Shown in pieces: positions 1 to 7,081 of a stretch of DNA of 11,407 bases; position 1 is the stretch's first letter, and every line of letters starts with the position of its first letter. Under the pieces are notes generated by a model that was not told the origin of the DNA, ran no database searches, and worked only from the letters and a program-made list of their open reading frames with translations. The position numbers were made by a program, and so were the translations under genes. The stretch is from Phycisphaerae bacterium SM23_33 (GTDB lineage: Bacteria > Planctomycetota > Phycisphaerae > SM23-33), in NCBI GenBank assembly GCA_001303665.1, contig LJUF01000173.1:1-11407 (forward strand), given 5' to 3'.

Positions 1-873
1 GCACTGGGGAAAGATCCACGCCGCCCGGCTGGCCTCGAAGCTGCGCTTGAGGGTCTCCTGCGTCCGCGCGTCCAGGTCCTTCTTGATGATGTTCCCGTCC
101 CAGTCCGTCAGTTGCGTGCCGCGCGAGTCGGTGAGGATGCCGCGCCAGCCGCTGCTGAAGCCCGTCAGCTCGAAGCACCCGCCCCGGGCCGTGTGGATCC
201 CGTGCCGCGACACCTCGTGAGTCTTGCCCCAGATGCCGAAGTAGTACCGCCCGCCCTGGCGCAGCGGGATCTTCTCGGCGTGGCGCAGCCGCTGCGGCCG
301 CGCCCCACGCAGCCGCACCGACGATGAGCCGGAGCGCTTGACCTCCGCATCCGGCCGGCCGTCGAGCTCCCAGCCGGCGACGGCCTGGCCCTCGGCCGTG
401 CCCTTCTGCTCGAACCCGAGATTGCTGATCAGATTGTGCCGACTGCCGACGACGTCAATCTTCGCCTGCCTGGCAGAACCCTCGGCCGTGTTGGTGATGC
501 GGTACCGGAGCTTCTGGCCCCTTTCGATCTGCGGGATGATAAAGACGATCTCGTTGTTCCCCTGCTGGTCGTATGGCGGGATAGCCTCAATCATGTGCGG
601 GATCTCCCGCCCCTTCTCGTCGTAGACGTGATATCCGGCGGGATTCAGCGTATCGGCCGGGAGGTTCCGGCCGAAGACCTTGTACACGGTCATGATGACC
701 GGCCAGTCGGTCTGCTTCTGCGGCGAGGTGTTCTCGATCTCCAGGACGACGTCATAGTCAGCCAGCGGGCTCGGGCCGGCCGCACCCGCCGCCGCCGACA
801 GCGACGCGCACAGCGCCGCCAGAACAGCCCCCTGGAGTCTCCCCTGGAACCATTTCGCTCGGTGTCGGGTCAT
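1..873 (-). CDS. Secreted protein of unknown function, 5' part only (possible carbohydrate-binding modules)
   Basis: An open frame of 291 codons runs from an ATG at 873 to the window edge with no stop, so the C-terminus is missing. The start is supported by AGGAGG six bases upstream. Residues 1-32 look like a signal peptide: basic start (TRHRAKWFQGR), then an Ala/Leu-rich core and small residues before the mature chain. Residues 38-127 form a beta-rich domain (starts LADYDVVLEIEN). Around residues 148-220 the pattern NLISNLGFEQ...GWEL...SSSVRL...GGRYYFGIWGK resembles the jelly-roll modules (CBM4/9 or galactose-binding type) found in planctomycete exported enzymes; the rest is not recognised. 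The catalytic part, if any, would lie outside the window. It follows the GH-like gene by 136 bp on the same strand, so a role in polysaccharide handling is plausible but inferred only from context and fold pattern. Confidence 0.8.
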   Translation of the reverse strand, partial: MTRHRAKWFQGRLQGAVLAALCASLSAAAGAAGPSPLADYDVVLEIENTSPQKQTDWPVIMTVYKVFGRNLPADTLNPAGYHVYDEKGREIPHMIEAIPPYDQQGNNEIVFIIPQIERGQKLRYRITNTAEGSARQAKIDVVGSRHNLISNLGFEQKGTAEGQAVAGWELDGRPDAEVKRSGSSSVRLRGARPQRLRHAEKIPLRQGGRYYFGIWGKTHEVSRHGIHTARGGCFELTGFSSGWRGILTDSRGTQLTDWDGNIIKKDLDARTQETLKRSFEASRAAWIFPQC

Positions 874-879
874 AGCCAA

Positions 880-885
880 CCTCCT
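880..885 (-). promoter_or_regulatory. Shine-Dalgarno of the secreted protein gene
   Basis: The minus strand reads AGGAGG here, six bases before the ATG at 873. It fixes the start of the partial gene at 1-873. Confidence 0.8.
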
Positions 886-923
886 GATCTCTGAAGCCGC
901 ACTGACGGCAGGCGGCCGGCACC

Positions 924-929
924 ATTGTA
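924..929 (-). promoter_or_regulatory. Possible -10 box (TACAAT) upstream of the secreted protein gene
   Basis: The minus strand has TACAAT 51 bp upstream of the ATG at 873, inside the 136-bp gap after the GH-like gene. I see no good -35 hexamer at 16-18 bp. This may be a weak or activator-dependent promoter, or chance. Confidence 0.25.
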
Positions 930-1009
930 CAGACCGGATGACCGGAATGCGGGAGAATGCCAGGGAAATGGAGCCAGACCCTGTCCGGCCGGCGCGGACG
1001 GCCGGGCCG

Positions 1010-2812
1010 CTAGCCGGCGGCGAGGAGGTGGCGGCTGCGCGGGGGGAGGTGGAGCTTGAGCAGGTCGGGCCCTCGGGCTTCGACGGCGGCCGCCGTGTCC
1101 TGCTCGGCGGCGAGGCGGTCCAGCGGGCCCAGGGGCGAGGCGGAAGCAGACTTGATCTCCACGTCGGCAGGCTCGTTCCGGTAGTTGCAGACGGCCAGCG
1201 GGCCGCCATCGAAGCAGTAGATACCGACCCGGCCGGGGCAGCAAATCTCCAGGCCAAGCGGCTCGATGACGGCCGCCCGGATGCAGTCCAGCACGGGCTG
1301 GGGCAGGTCCACGACGTTCACCCATCGAGTGATGTTCACGCCGGTCCGCCCGCCCAGGGCATTGGTCTGAATGTCGAGCATCATCGCCGAAGCGGCTCCG
1401 TGCCGCCTGCGGGTGAAGTACGGGGAGAGCCCTTCGCATCGTCCCCAACTGAGCAGCACCTCGGCCCCGGCGGCCTCGAGCACGCCGGCGACCTCCACCG
1501 GCCGCTCGCTACCGAAGCCCGCGCCGGCCAGGCGGATCTGACCCGACTGGGCCGGGCCCTCATCCAGCGAGCCGCGCCGCCGCAGGCCGAACAGCTCCTC
1601 GGCGGCGTCGGCCGGCAGGCCGGCCACGAACTCAGCCGAGGCCAGCAGCGAGCGTCCGGCGGCGAGGTGCCGGCGGGCCTTTTCAAGAACGTCCTCATCG
1701 GCCAGGGCGTGGCCGGACAGGAAGACCACGCGGGCGTCCTGGGGAAAGCCGGCGTGCATGGTGGTGGGTATGCCGAGCATGGTGAGGTAATCGAAGACGT
1801 AATACTCACCGCGCGAGGTGCTGTTGGGCGGCTTGTAGCAGGCCAGGCCGGTCGGCTTGGCGTCGCGGAGGGCCGCCGCCCAGCGGCGCAGCCTGGGCAT
1901 GTGCCGCATCAGGGCCTCGAGCAAGGGCCTGGACTGCGGCCGATGCAGCGAATGGTAGTTGAACAGGAGCATCTCGGGGGTGCCGACCAGGACGGTCTGA
2001 TATCCCTGCTCGAGGTAGCTGGGCTCGTCGCAGCCGTACGGGTCGAACCAGCCGCCCAGGGTCTTGGCCCCGGCGAGGTCGGCCAGCCAGCGGTAGACGC
2101 TCCAGGACTGGGCCTGCTGGACGGGGCCGAACTGGTCCTCGGCGTGGGGGTCGCGGGTCTCGGTGCCGACCCAGATGGCGTCGAACTGGCGGGTCTGGGC
2201 GGCGGCGTCGTAGCCGAACTGCTGGAAGCGGTCGTACCACTGCGGGTACTTGATGATGACCTGGCACCCAGGGTTGGCGCGGTGGGCAGGCCGGAGCACG
2301 GCCTTGGCGGCGAACTCGACGAGCAGCCTGTTGCGGGCGGCGGACCATGGCCCGTCGGCCTTGGCGGCGCGGCAGGCGCCGCACTCGCAGTTGGTGAAGA
2401 AGAAGTCGTCGAGCATGAGGTGGTCGAAGAGCCTGCCGGCCAGGGCGCACAGGCGGCTGATGTCCTCGGCCGTTCTGGGGTGGCTGTAGCAGAACAGGCT
2501 ACCCTGCTCCTGCGGCTGGGGCAGGGCCGGACCGCCAAAGCCCTCGCCCCAGGTGGTCGTCAGGCCGCCGCCGACGCGGACCCCCGCCTGCCGGAAGGCG
2601 TCGCGGGCACGGGCCAGCACCGCTTCGTCGGCCTCGTGGCCGCCGCGGTACAGTTCCAGGAAGACGTGCTCGGCCTGCATGGCCTTGAGGCCGGCCACGG
2701 CGTCGGAGAGCTGCTGGGGCCGCGACAGAAGCTCCGTCACCGCGCCGGCCGGGAAATACGTGGCCACGCGGAACGCGCCTGAATACTGCTGGCCGTCAGC
2801 GGGGGCCGACAT
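1010..2812 (-). CDS. TIM-barrel glycoside-hydrolase-like protein, cytoplasmic
   Basis: 600 aa from ATG 2812, chosen because GGAGGA sits eight bases upstream; an in-frame ATG at 2869 would add 19 residues but lies almost on the thuA-like stop. There is no signal peptide, so a cytoplasmic location is likely. Residues 12-310 read like a (beta/alpha)8 barrel: a GVRVGGGLTTTWGEG strand region (77-91), then the segment DDFFFTNCECGAC (135-147). This Asp pair followed by CxCxxC is seen in several putative glycoside hydrolase families such as DUF4838-type barrels. A VGTETR strand (215-220) and GGWFDPYG (253-260) follow. Residues 320-410 look like a GATase-like domain with a VVFLSGHAL strand, and the C-terminus is beta-rich. 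The barrel / GATase-like / beta order recalls GH42-type enzymes, but I cannot place it in a numbered family. The catalytic residues (D135/D136, E218?) are guesses. It follows the ThuA-like gene by 60 bp and probably shares its transcript. Confidence 0.75.
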   Translation of the reverse strand: MSAPADGQQYSGAFRVATYFPAGAVTELLSRPQQLSDAVAGLKAMQAEHVFLELYRGGHEADEAVLARARDAFRQAGVRVGGGLTTTWGEGFGGPALPQPQEQGSLFCYSHPRTAEDISRLCALAGRLFDHLMLDDFFFTNCECGACRAAKADGPWSAARNRLLVEFAAKAVLRPAHRANPGCQVIIKYPQWYDRFQQFGYDAAAQTRQFDAIWVGTETRDPHAEDQFGPVQQAQSWSVYRWLADLAGAKTLGGWFDPYGCDEPSYLEQGYQTVLVGTPEMLLFNYHSLHRPQSRPLLEALMRHMPRLRRWAAALRDAKPTGLACYKPPNSTSRGEYYVFDYLTMLGIPTTMHAGFPQDARVVFLSGHALADEDVLEKARRHLAAGRSLLASAEFVAGLPADAAEELFGLRRRGSLDEGPAQSGQIRLAGAGFGSERPVEVAGVLEAAGAEVLLSWGRCEGLSPYFTRRRHGAASAMMLDIQTNALGGRTGVNITRWVNVVDLPQPVLDCIRAAVIEPLGLEICCPGRVGIYCFDGGPLAVCNYRNEPADVEIKSASASPLGPLDRLAAEQDTAAAVEARGPDLLKLHLPPRSRHLLAAG

Positions 2813-2820
2813 GGCGGCGG

Positions 2821-2826
2821 TCCTCC
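2821..2826 (-). promoter_or_regulatory. Shine-Dalgarno deciding the GH-like start
   Basis: GGAGGA on the minus strand, eight bases before the ATG at 2812. This favours the 600-aa start over the upstream in-frame ATG at 2869. Confidence 0.7.
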
Positions 2827-2872
2827 ATTCTCGGCGCGGCGATGGGGCAGGGACGCGGCCCGGGCGCACGCC

Positions 2873-3607
2873 CTACTTTTTTTCGAACCAGCCGATCTCG
2901 CCGCGGTGGGAGACGGTGATGGTGGTGCGGGCGGCGGGGGCGGCCCATCGGACGGCGTTTTCGATGACCTTCAGGACGTTGGGGTCTTTGAAGATCGGAT
3001 AGGTCTCGTGCCCGGGGCGGAAGTAGAAGACCTTCCCGGCCCCGCGGGTCCAGGCGCAGCCGGAGCGGAAGACCTCCCCGCCGGCGAAGTTGGAGATGAA
3101 GACGGTGGCCTCCGGCTCGGGGACGTCGAAGAACTCGCCGTACATTTCGGTGTGCTCGAGGATGATGGGCTCGGGCAGGCCAGCGGCGATGGGGTGGCCG
3201 GGCTTGCTGCACCAGATGATCTCGCGCTCGGCGACCTCGCGCCACTTCAGCGAGCAGGTGGTGCCCATCAGCCGGCGGAAGATCTTCGAGAAATGGGCCG
3301 AGTGCAGGCAGATGATCCCCATGCCGGCGATGACGTGCTGCTGCACGCGGTCGACGATCTCGTCGGCCACCTCGCCGTGGGCCATGTGCCCCCACCAAGT
3401 AAGCACGTCGGTGTCGGCCAGCACCTTCTCGGTCAGGCCGTGCTCCGGCTCGTCCAGCGCGGCCAGGCGGGCGCTGATGCCGCCGGCGGCGTTGAGGTGG
3501 GCGGCGATGACGGCGTGCATGCCGTCGGGGTATATCTCCTTGACCTGCTTGTGGGTCTTTTCGTGGCGGAACTCGTTCCAGACGGTTACCGAAATCTTCC
3601 TGGGCAT
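2873..3607 (-). CDS. ThuA-family protein (trehalose-utilization-like, GATase fold)
   Basis: 244 aa, full length for the compact ThuA family. Start at ATG 3607 with AAAGGAG eight bases upstream. Visible family features: the N-terminal strand RKISVTVWNEFRHEK (3-17) and YPDGMHAVIAAHL (26-38), DVLTWWGHMAHGEV (67-80), the turn after the central strand MGIICLHSAHFSKIF (96-110), the EHTEMYGEFF segment (151-160) and FYFRPGHETYPIF (194-206). The fold is class-I glutamine-amidotransferase-like. ThuA was named from rhizobial trehalose/disaccharide uptake operons and is linked to sugar metabolism; the exact reaction of this subgroup is not settled. No sugar transporter or ThuB-like dehydrogenase lies nearby; instead a GH-like protein follows 60 bp downstream, so the natural substrate is unknown. 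It is transcribed away from the HU gene. Confidence 0.9.
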   Translation of the reverse strand: MPRKISVTVWNEFRHEKTHKQVKEIYPDGMHAVIAAHLNAAGGISARLAALDEPEHGLTEKVLADTDVLTWWGHMAHGEVADEIVDRVQQHVIAGMGIICLHSAHFSKIFRRLMGTTCSLKWREVAEREIIWCSKPGHPIAAGLPEPIILEHTEMYGEFFDVPEPEATVFISNFAGGEVFRSGCAWTRGAGKVFYFRPGHETYPIFKDPNVLKVIENAVRWAAPAARTTITVSHRGEIGWFEKK

Positions 3608-3615
3608 GTGGGCGG

Positions 3616-3622
3616 CTCCTTT
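3616..3622 (-). promoter_or_regulatory. Shine-Dalgarno of the ThuA-like gene
   Basis: AAAGGAG on the minus strand, eight bases before the ATG at 3607. Confidence 0.75.
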
Positions 3623-3645
3623 GCTGGCAGTGATGGAGGTGGCAG

Positions 3646-3651
3646 ATTATC
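3646..3651 (-). promoter_or_regulatory. Possible -10 box (GATAAT) for the ThuA-like cluster
   Basis: The minus strand reads GATAAT (5 of 6 to consensus) 38 bp upstream of the ThuA-like ATG, which would give a short leader of about 30 nt. The -35 region (CTTGCG at a 16-bp gap) is poor, so the call is weak. Confidence 0.35.
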
Positions 3652-3725
3652 CTCCCGCCCGGTCTGCCGCAAGGGCCGGCGCGGCGAAACGCAAGAAAAA
3701 TGCGGAATAGTCGGCCTATTTGAGC

Positions 3726-3754
3726 TTGACGGCCCCGGGCGGGGCAGGCATGAT
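3726..3754 (+). promoter_or_regulatory. Putative sigma70-type promoter of the HU gene
   Basis: TTGACG (3726-3731), a 17-bp spacer, then CATGAT (3749-3754). This would start transcription near 3761 and leave a leader of about 130 nt before the HU ATG. The spacer contains the inverted repeat GCCCC-GGGC-GGGGC (3732-3745), and GGCAT-GAT-ATGCC (3747-3759) covers the -10 box. Either could be an operator for a repressor. Confidence 0.5.
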
Positions 3755-3877
3755 ATGCCCCCGCGGCTGGAGGCGGTGTGCCATGGCCGCCTGCACGTGA
3801 CGTTTGCCGGCAGCGAAGGACGAGCGGCGGAGAAGGGCCGGCGGCTCGTCATTTCCCACGAAAACGGGCCTGGTTTG

Positions 3878-3883
3878 AAGGAG
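3878..3883 (+). promoter_or_regulatory. Shine-Dalgarno deciding the HU start
   Basis: AAGGAG, eight bases before the ATG at 3892. It selects this start over an in-frame ATG at 3778, which would add 38 residues foreign to the HU family. Confidence 0.8.
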
Positions 3884-3891
3884 CGACACAG

Positions 3892-4173
3892 ATGGCCAAA
3901 GCGATGACGAAGTCACAGATCCTCAAGACGCTGGCAGAGAGGACGGATCTGCCGAAGAAGCAGGTGGTCGCGGTGATGGAAGAGCTGGCGGGCCTGGCCT
4001 ACAAGGAGGCCAGGAATGGCTTTACCATCCCCGGCATCGGGAAGCTGGTGGTGGTGAACCGCAAGGCCCGGATGGGGCGCAACCCCATGACCGGGGAGCC
4101 GATTCGCATCCCGGCCAAGAGGGTCCTGAGGTTCCGCATTGCCAAGGCGGCCAAGGACGCCGTGATGAAGTAG
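3892..4173 (+). CDS. HU-family DNA-binding nucleoid protein
   Basis: 93 aa, the usual size for HU/IHF proteins. The N-terminal helices (MTKSQILKTLAERTDLPKKQ, residues 5-24) form the dimer body. The segment FTIPGIGKLVVV (44-55) begins the beta saddle, and the family signature RMGRNPMTGEPIRIPA (60-75) forms the DNA-embracing arm, with the proline at 65 in the position that kinks DNA. The C-terminal helix AKAAKDAVMK follows. It would bind and bend DNA as a homodimer in the nucleoid. One oddity is the extra MAKA before the usual start of the first helix. It is the only plus-strand gene in the window, has its own promoter and a strong terminator, and is convergent with rho. HU versus IHF cannot be told for certain from the sequence alone; HU is more likely because no partner gene or operon context is present. 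Confidence 0.93.
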   Translation: MAKAMTKSQILKTLAERTDLPKKQVVAVMEELAGLAYKEARNGFTIPGIGKLVVVNRKARMGRNPMTGEPIRIPAKRVLRFRIAKAAKDAVMK

Positions 4174-4243
4174 AGCCATGGGTTTCGGGAGGCCTCCGGA
4201 ACCACTCTGGCGGGTCCCCGGGCGTTGGCGTTACACAGCGCAG

Positions 4244-4276
4244 AACAAGGGGCCGCTCTTGGGCGGCCCTTGTTTT
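4244..4276 (+). terminator. Rho-independent terminator after the HU gene (convergent with rho)
   Basis: The arm AACAAGGGGCCGC pairs with GCGGCCCTTGTT across a short loop, with one bulged G, and the 3' arm runs into TTTT. It lies about 70 bp after the HU stop and about 32 bp past the rho stop on the other strand. The minus-strand side lacks a clean T-run, so it probably serves mainly the HU transcript. Confidence 0.8.
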
Positions 4277-4307
4277 CATCGCCGGGCAACCCCCCCGCCG
4301 GCAGCCG

Positions 4308-5465
4308 TCACGCGGAGTCTGACAGGTCCAGCTGGCGCAGGAACTCTTCGTTGGTCTTGAACTTGCTCATGACCCGCAGCAACTGGGGCATGGCCTGGTC
4401 CACGTTGAGCTGGCTGAGGAACCGCCGCAGCATGTGGATCTTGGGCAGCTGCCAGGGCTCATACAGCAGCTCCTCCTTTCGGGTCCCGGACCGGGAGATG
4501 TCCACCGCCGGCCAGATGCGCTTCTCGGCCAGTTGGCGGTCCAGCATCAGCTCCATGTTGCCGGTGCCCTTGAACTCCTCGAAGATCAGGTCGTCCATGC
4601 GGCTGCCGGTCTCGATCAGGGCGGTGGCCAGGATGGTCAGCGACCCGCCGGTCTCGACGTTCCTGGCCGCCCCGAACAGCCGCTTGGGGGTTTCCAGGGC
4701 GCGGATGTCGACGCCGCCGGTCATGGTCCGGCCGGAGGTCTCGATGTAGCGGTTGTACGCCCGGCCCAGGCGGGTGAGGCTGTCCAGCAGGATGATGACG
4801 TCGCGGCGGAACTCGGTCATGCGCTTGGCTCGCTCGATGGTGAACTCGGCCACGCGGACGTGGTTGGCCACGTCCTGGTCGTTAGTGGAGTGGACGATCT
4901 CGGCGGCCACCTTGCGCTTGAAGTCGGTGACCTCTTCCGGGCGCTCGTCGACCAGCAGCACGATGACGTGCACCCCCGGGCAATTGGCGAGGATCGCGTT
5001 GGCGATCTGCTGAAGCAGGATGGTCTTGCCCGTGCGCGGCGAGGCCACGATCAGCCCGCGCTGGCCCTTGCCCAGCGGGCAGACCAGGTCCAGCACCCGC
5101 ATTTCCACGGGGCCATCCCTGGTCTCCAGGGGCATCTGCGGATGCGGGTCCACCGCGATCAGCTCCGAGAAGGGGACGACGTCCGGCCACTCGTTATAGG
5201 GCTTGCCGTTGATGCGCAGGATCTTCTGGAGCCTGGGGCCGGCCTTCTTCTTCGTGGCCGGGACGATCTCCCCTTCGATGAACAGCCCGGTCCGCAGACG
5301 GTCTCCGCCGACGAAGTCCTTGGAGATGAACACGTCGCCGGGCGTGGCCCGGAAGTCGTTGCTCTCCTGGCGGAGAAAGCCGTAACCCTTTTCCGTGATC
5401 TCGAGCACCCCCGAGGCGATGCTCACTTGCTGCTGTGCGGTTTCCGTGATGTTTGTGTCAGTCAT
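4308..5465 (-). CDS. rho: Transcription termination factor Rho
   Basis: 385 aa; the hexameric RNA-dependent ATPase helicase that ends transcription. The cold-shock-like RNA-binding fold starts almost at once (GVLEITEKGYGFLR, 19-32, the primary RNA site). Then come RVLDLVCPLGKGQRGLIV (123-140), Walker A ASPRTGKT (141-148), the catalytic-glutamate segment LVDERPEEV (171-179), Walker B DVIILLDS (222-229), the R-loop region TRLGRAYN (231-238), the secondary-site segment KRLFGAARNV (261-270), EEFKGTGNMEL (296-306) and the arginine-finger segment SGTRKEEL (326-333). Length is below the 419 aa of E. coli Rho: the N-terminal helical subdomain (Rho_N) is absent, and I see no upstream coding for it. 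The P-loop has Arg at 144 and Thr at 145 where E. coli has Lys and Ala. The ATG at 5465 has only a weak AAGG four bases upstream. It is 182 bp after hisA, so it may have its own promoter. Confidence 0.96.
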   Translation of the reverse strand: MTDTNITETAQQQVSIASGVLEITEKGYGFLRQESNDFRATPGDVFISKDFVGGDRLRTGLFIEGEIVPATKKKAGPRLQKILRINGKPYNEWPDVVPFSELIAVDPHPQMPLETRDGPVEMRVLDLVCPLGKGQRGLIVASPRTGKTILLQQIANAILANCPGVHVIVLLVDERPEEVTDFKRKVAAEIVHSTNDQDVANHVRVAEFTIERAKRMTEFRRDVIILLDSLTRLGRAYNRYIETSGRTMTGGVDIRALETPKRLFGAARNVETGGSLTILATALIETGSRMDDLIFEEFKGTGNMELMLDRQLAEKRIWPAVDISRSGTRKEELLYEPWQLPKIHMLRRFLSQLNVDQAMPQLLRVMSKFKTNEEFLRQLDLSDSA

Positions 5466-5647
5466 GGAGCCTTAGCACCCTTCTGGAAGAAAATGGCCAT
5501 ATGTTCGCATTGGAACCAGCCCGCCGTGAGCGGCGGACATCGAGACACCCTCACTCCCCCACGTTTACCCCTCCCATGATACACGCTGCCCACACCAAGA
5601 GAATCCCCTATCTGCCCAAAAACCGAAAAATTTTCCACCGGCCCTTC
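5466..5647 (-). promoter_or_regulatory. hisA-rho intergenic region / rho leader
   Basis: This 182-bp gap is distinctly AT-richer near the hisA end. On the minus strand it has a T-rich stretch just after the hisA stop (about 5620-5640), a TATCAT hexamer (5576-5581) that could be a -10 box without a good -35, and a perfect small hairpin CCGCCG-TGAG-CGGCGG (5521-5536) in what would be the rho leader. Rho is often autoregulated through its leader, but nothing here proves that. Confidence 0.35.
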
Positions 5648-6370
5648 TCAGGCCCCCGCCAACGCACAGGCCTCAGCCAAGTCAATCCGGCCCTCATACC
5701 ACGCCCGCCCCACGATGACGCCCGCGCAGCCGATCTGCTTGCACGCGGCCACGTCCTCCAGGCTGCTGACGCCGCCGGCGGCAATCACCGGCCGTTCGCT
5801 GAGCCTTATCACCTCGGCCGTCGTCGCCAGGTCCGGGCCGGCCAGCATGCCGTCCCGCTCAATGCCGGTGTAAATGACCGCCGCCAGCGGCAGCGCCCGC
5901 GCCCGCCCCGCTAACTCCGCCACCGTCACCGACGCCGGTTCGCTCCAGCCGTGCACGGCCAGCTCCCCGCCGCGGGCGTCCAGCGACAGGGCCACCTTGC
6001 CCGCCAACTCGCCCCGGGCAGCCAGGGCCGCAAACCACGCCCAGTCCCTCACCGCCGCCGAGCCCACGATCACCCTGGCCACGCCCAGCTCCAGGGCCGC
6101 CTGGACGGCCTGGTCGTCGCGGATGCCGCCGCCCAGCTCGACCGCGGCCGGCACTTCCCGGCAGATGCCAGCGATCGCCTCGGGGTTGCCGCGCCGCCCG
6201 GAGCGGGCCGCGTCCAGGTCCACCACGTGAATCCATCGGGCCCCGGCGGCCGAGAACTGTCTGGCCACCAATAGAGGATCGTCGGCGTAGACCGTCTCGC
6301 GACCGTAGTCGCCCTGGGAAAGGCGAACCACCTTTCCGCCCCGCAGGTCTATGGCAGGCAGGATGTCCAT
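5648..6370 (-). CDS. hisA: Phosphoribosylformimino-5-aminoimidazole carboxamide ribotide isomerase HisA
   Basis: 240 aa, full length. HisA performs the Amadori rearrangement that opens the ribose of ProFAR in histidine synthesis, in the cytosol. The (beta/alpha)8 half-barrel repeats are clear: ILPAIDLRGGKVVRL (3-17) with catalytic Asp8, HVVDLDAA (48-55), VELGGGIRD (77-85), ARVIVGSAAV (98-107), VALSLDARGG (126-135) with the second catalytic Asp131, YTGIERDGML (167-176), PVIAAGGVSSLEDV (194-207) and GVIVGRAWYEG. Both phosphate-binding Gly-rich turns are present. In the segment after strand 6 a Gly (169) stands where many HisA proteins have Asp or Glu. The start ATG lies 21 bp after the lipoprotein gene stop, without a strong Shine-Dalgarno, which suggests translation coupled to that gene. 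No other his genes are in the window. Confidence 0.96.
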   Translation of the reverse strand: MDILPAIDLRGGKVVRLSQGDYGRETVYADDPLLVARQFSAAGARWIHVVDLDAARSGRRGNPEAIAGICREVPAAVELGGGIRDDQAVQAALELGVARVIVGSAAVRDWAWFAALAARGELAGKVALSLDARGGELAVHGWSEPASVTVAELAGRARALPLAAVIYTGIERDGMLAGPDLATTAEVIRLSERPVIAAGGVSSLEDVAACKQIGCAGVIVGRAWYEGRIDLAEACALAGA

Positions 6371-6391
6371 CAGCCGCCCGGCCCGCCAGGA

Positions 6392-7075
6392 TTACTGCTT
6401 GAAGACCTCGATTTCCACGCGGCGGTTGCCGGCCTTGCCCGCCCGCGTGGTGTTCGCCGCCACGAAGTTGGTGGCCCCCATGCCGATGGTCTCGACCTTC
6501 TCGGCCGGTATCCCCAGCTTCCACAGTTGCCGCGTCACCGCCATGGCTCGATTGGCCGACAGGTCCAGGTTGTCCTGCCACAGCTTGGCGCTCTTGACGA
6601 TGGGGTCGTCGTCGGTGTAGCCGTACACGCGAACGACCGCGTCGGGGTACTTGCTCTTGATGGTGGCGGCGACGCTCCTGAGCTTGGAAACTCCGGCCGA
6701 GGACAGCGTGGCCCGGCCCGAGGCGAACAGGATGTCACTGCTGAGGGTGGTCTTGACGCCGGCGGAGGTCTTCGTCCATCCCTCCGGCACCCCGCCGGCT
6801 TCCCTCACGGGCTGGACCCTTTCGGCCTTGAGCTTGGTCAGCTCCTCCTGGGTCCTGTCCAACTGACTGCCCCGGTTGTTCAACTGCGCCGTCAGCTCAG
6901 CGTTCGCGGACTGGGCCTCGGCCAGGGACTTCTTCAAGTCCTGGTTGTCCTTCTGCAGCTCGTTGTATTGCTGCTGCACGGTTAACAGCTGCTGCTTCTC
7001 CTTGTCGCAGCAGCCAGCAGCCAGCAGCCCCAAAGCCAGAAGGACAAAGGTCAGCGAGATGCTCAGGCGATCCAT
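6392..7075 (-). CDS. OmpA/Pal-like peptidoglycan-binding lipoprotein with coiled coil
   Basis: 227 aa from ATG 7075, chosen because AAAGGAG lies six bases upstream and it gives a proper lipoprotein signal; an in-frame ATG at 7174 would bury that signal. Residues 4-20 are hydrophobic and end in lipobox LAAGC, with Cys22 as the lipidated residue (followed by Cys-Asp). Residues 25-88 are Gln/Glu/Leu-rich and look like a coiled-coil stalk. Residues 108-227 form an OmpA C-terminal domain: ILFASGRATLSSAG (115-128), VRVYGYTDDD (148-157), LSANRAMAVTRQLWKLGI (172-189) and GNRRVEIEV (216-224). The Asp155 and Arg176 positions match the pair that holds diaminopimelate in OmpA domains. It likely anchors the outer membrane to the cell wall. 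MotB-like or Pal-like labels are also possible, but there is no membrane-spanning helix of MotB type. hisA follows closely. Confidence 0.9.
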   Translation of the reverse strand: MDRLSISLTFVLLALGLLAAGCCDKEKQQLLTVQQQYNELQKDNQDLKKSLAEAQSANAELTAQLNNRGSQLDRTQEELTKLKAERVQPVREAGGVPEGWTKTSAGVKTTLSSDILFASGRATLSSAGVSKLRSVAATIKSKYPDAVVRVYGYTDDDPIVKSAKLWQDNLDLSANRAMAVTRQLWKLGIPAEKVETIGMGATNFVAANTTRAGKAGNRRVEIEVFKQ

Positions 7076-7081
7076 ACCTTT

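Noticed and set aside
938..2782. A 614-codon plus-strand open frame opposite the GH-like gene
   Set aside because: It is an antisense shadow caused by high GC and codon bias: its translation is low-complexity Gly/Ala/Val/Leu, while the minus strand encodes a coherent protein with a ribosome site.
5470..5481. TTAGCACCC near the rho start, resembling half of a CIRCE heat-shock operator
   Set aside because: The second half (GAGTGCTAA) is absent at the required spacing, and rho is not a usual HrcA target.
4434..5579. A 381-codon plus-strand open frame opposite rho
   Set aside because: The minus strand is clearly rho. The plus frame has no recognisable features or ribosome site.
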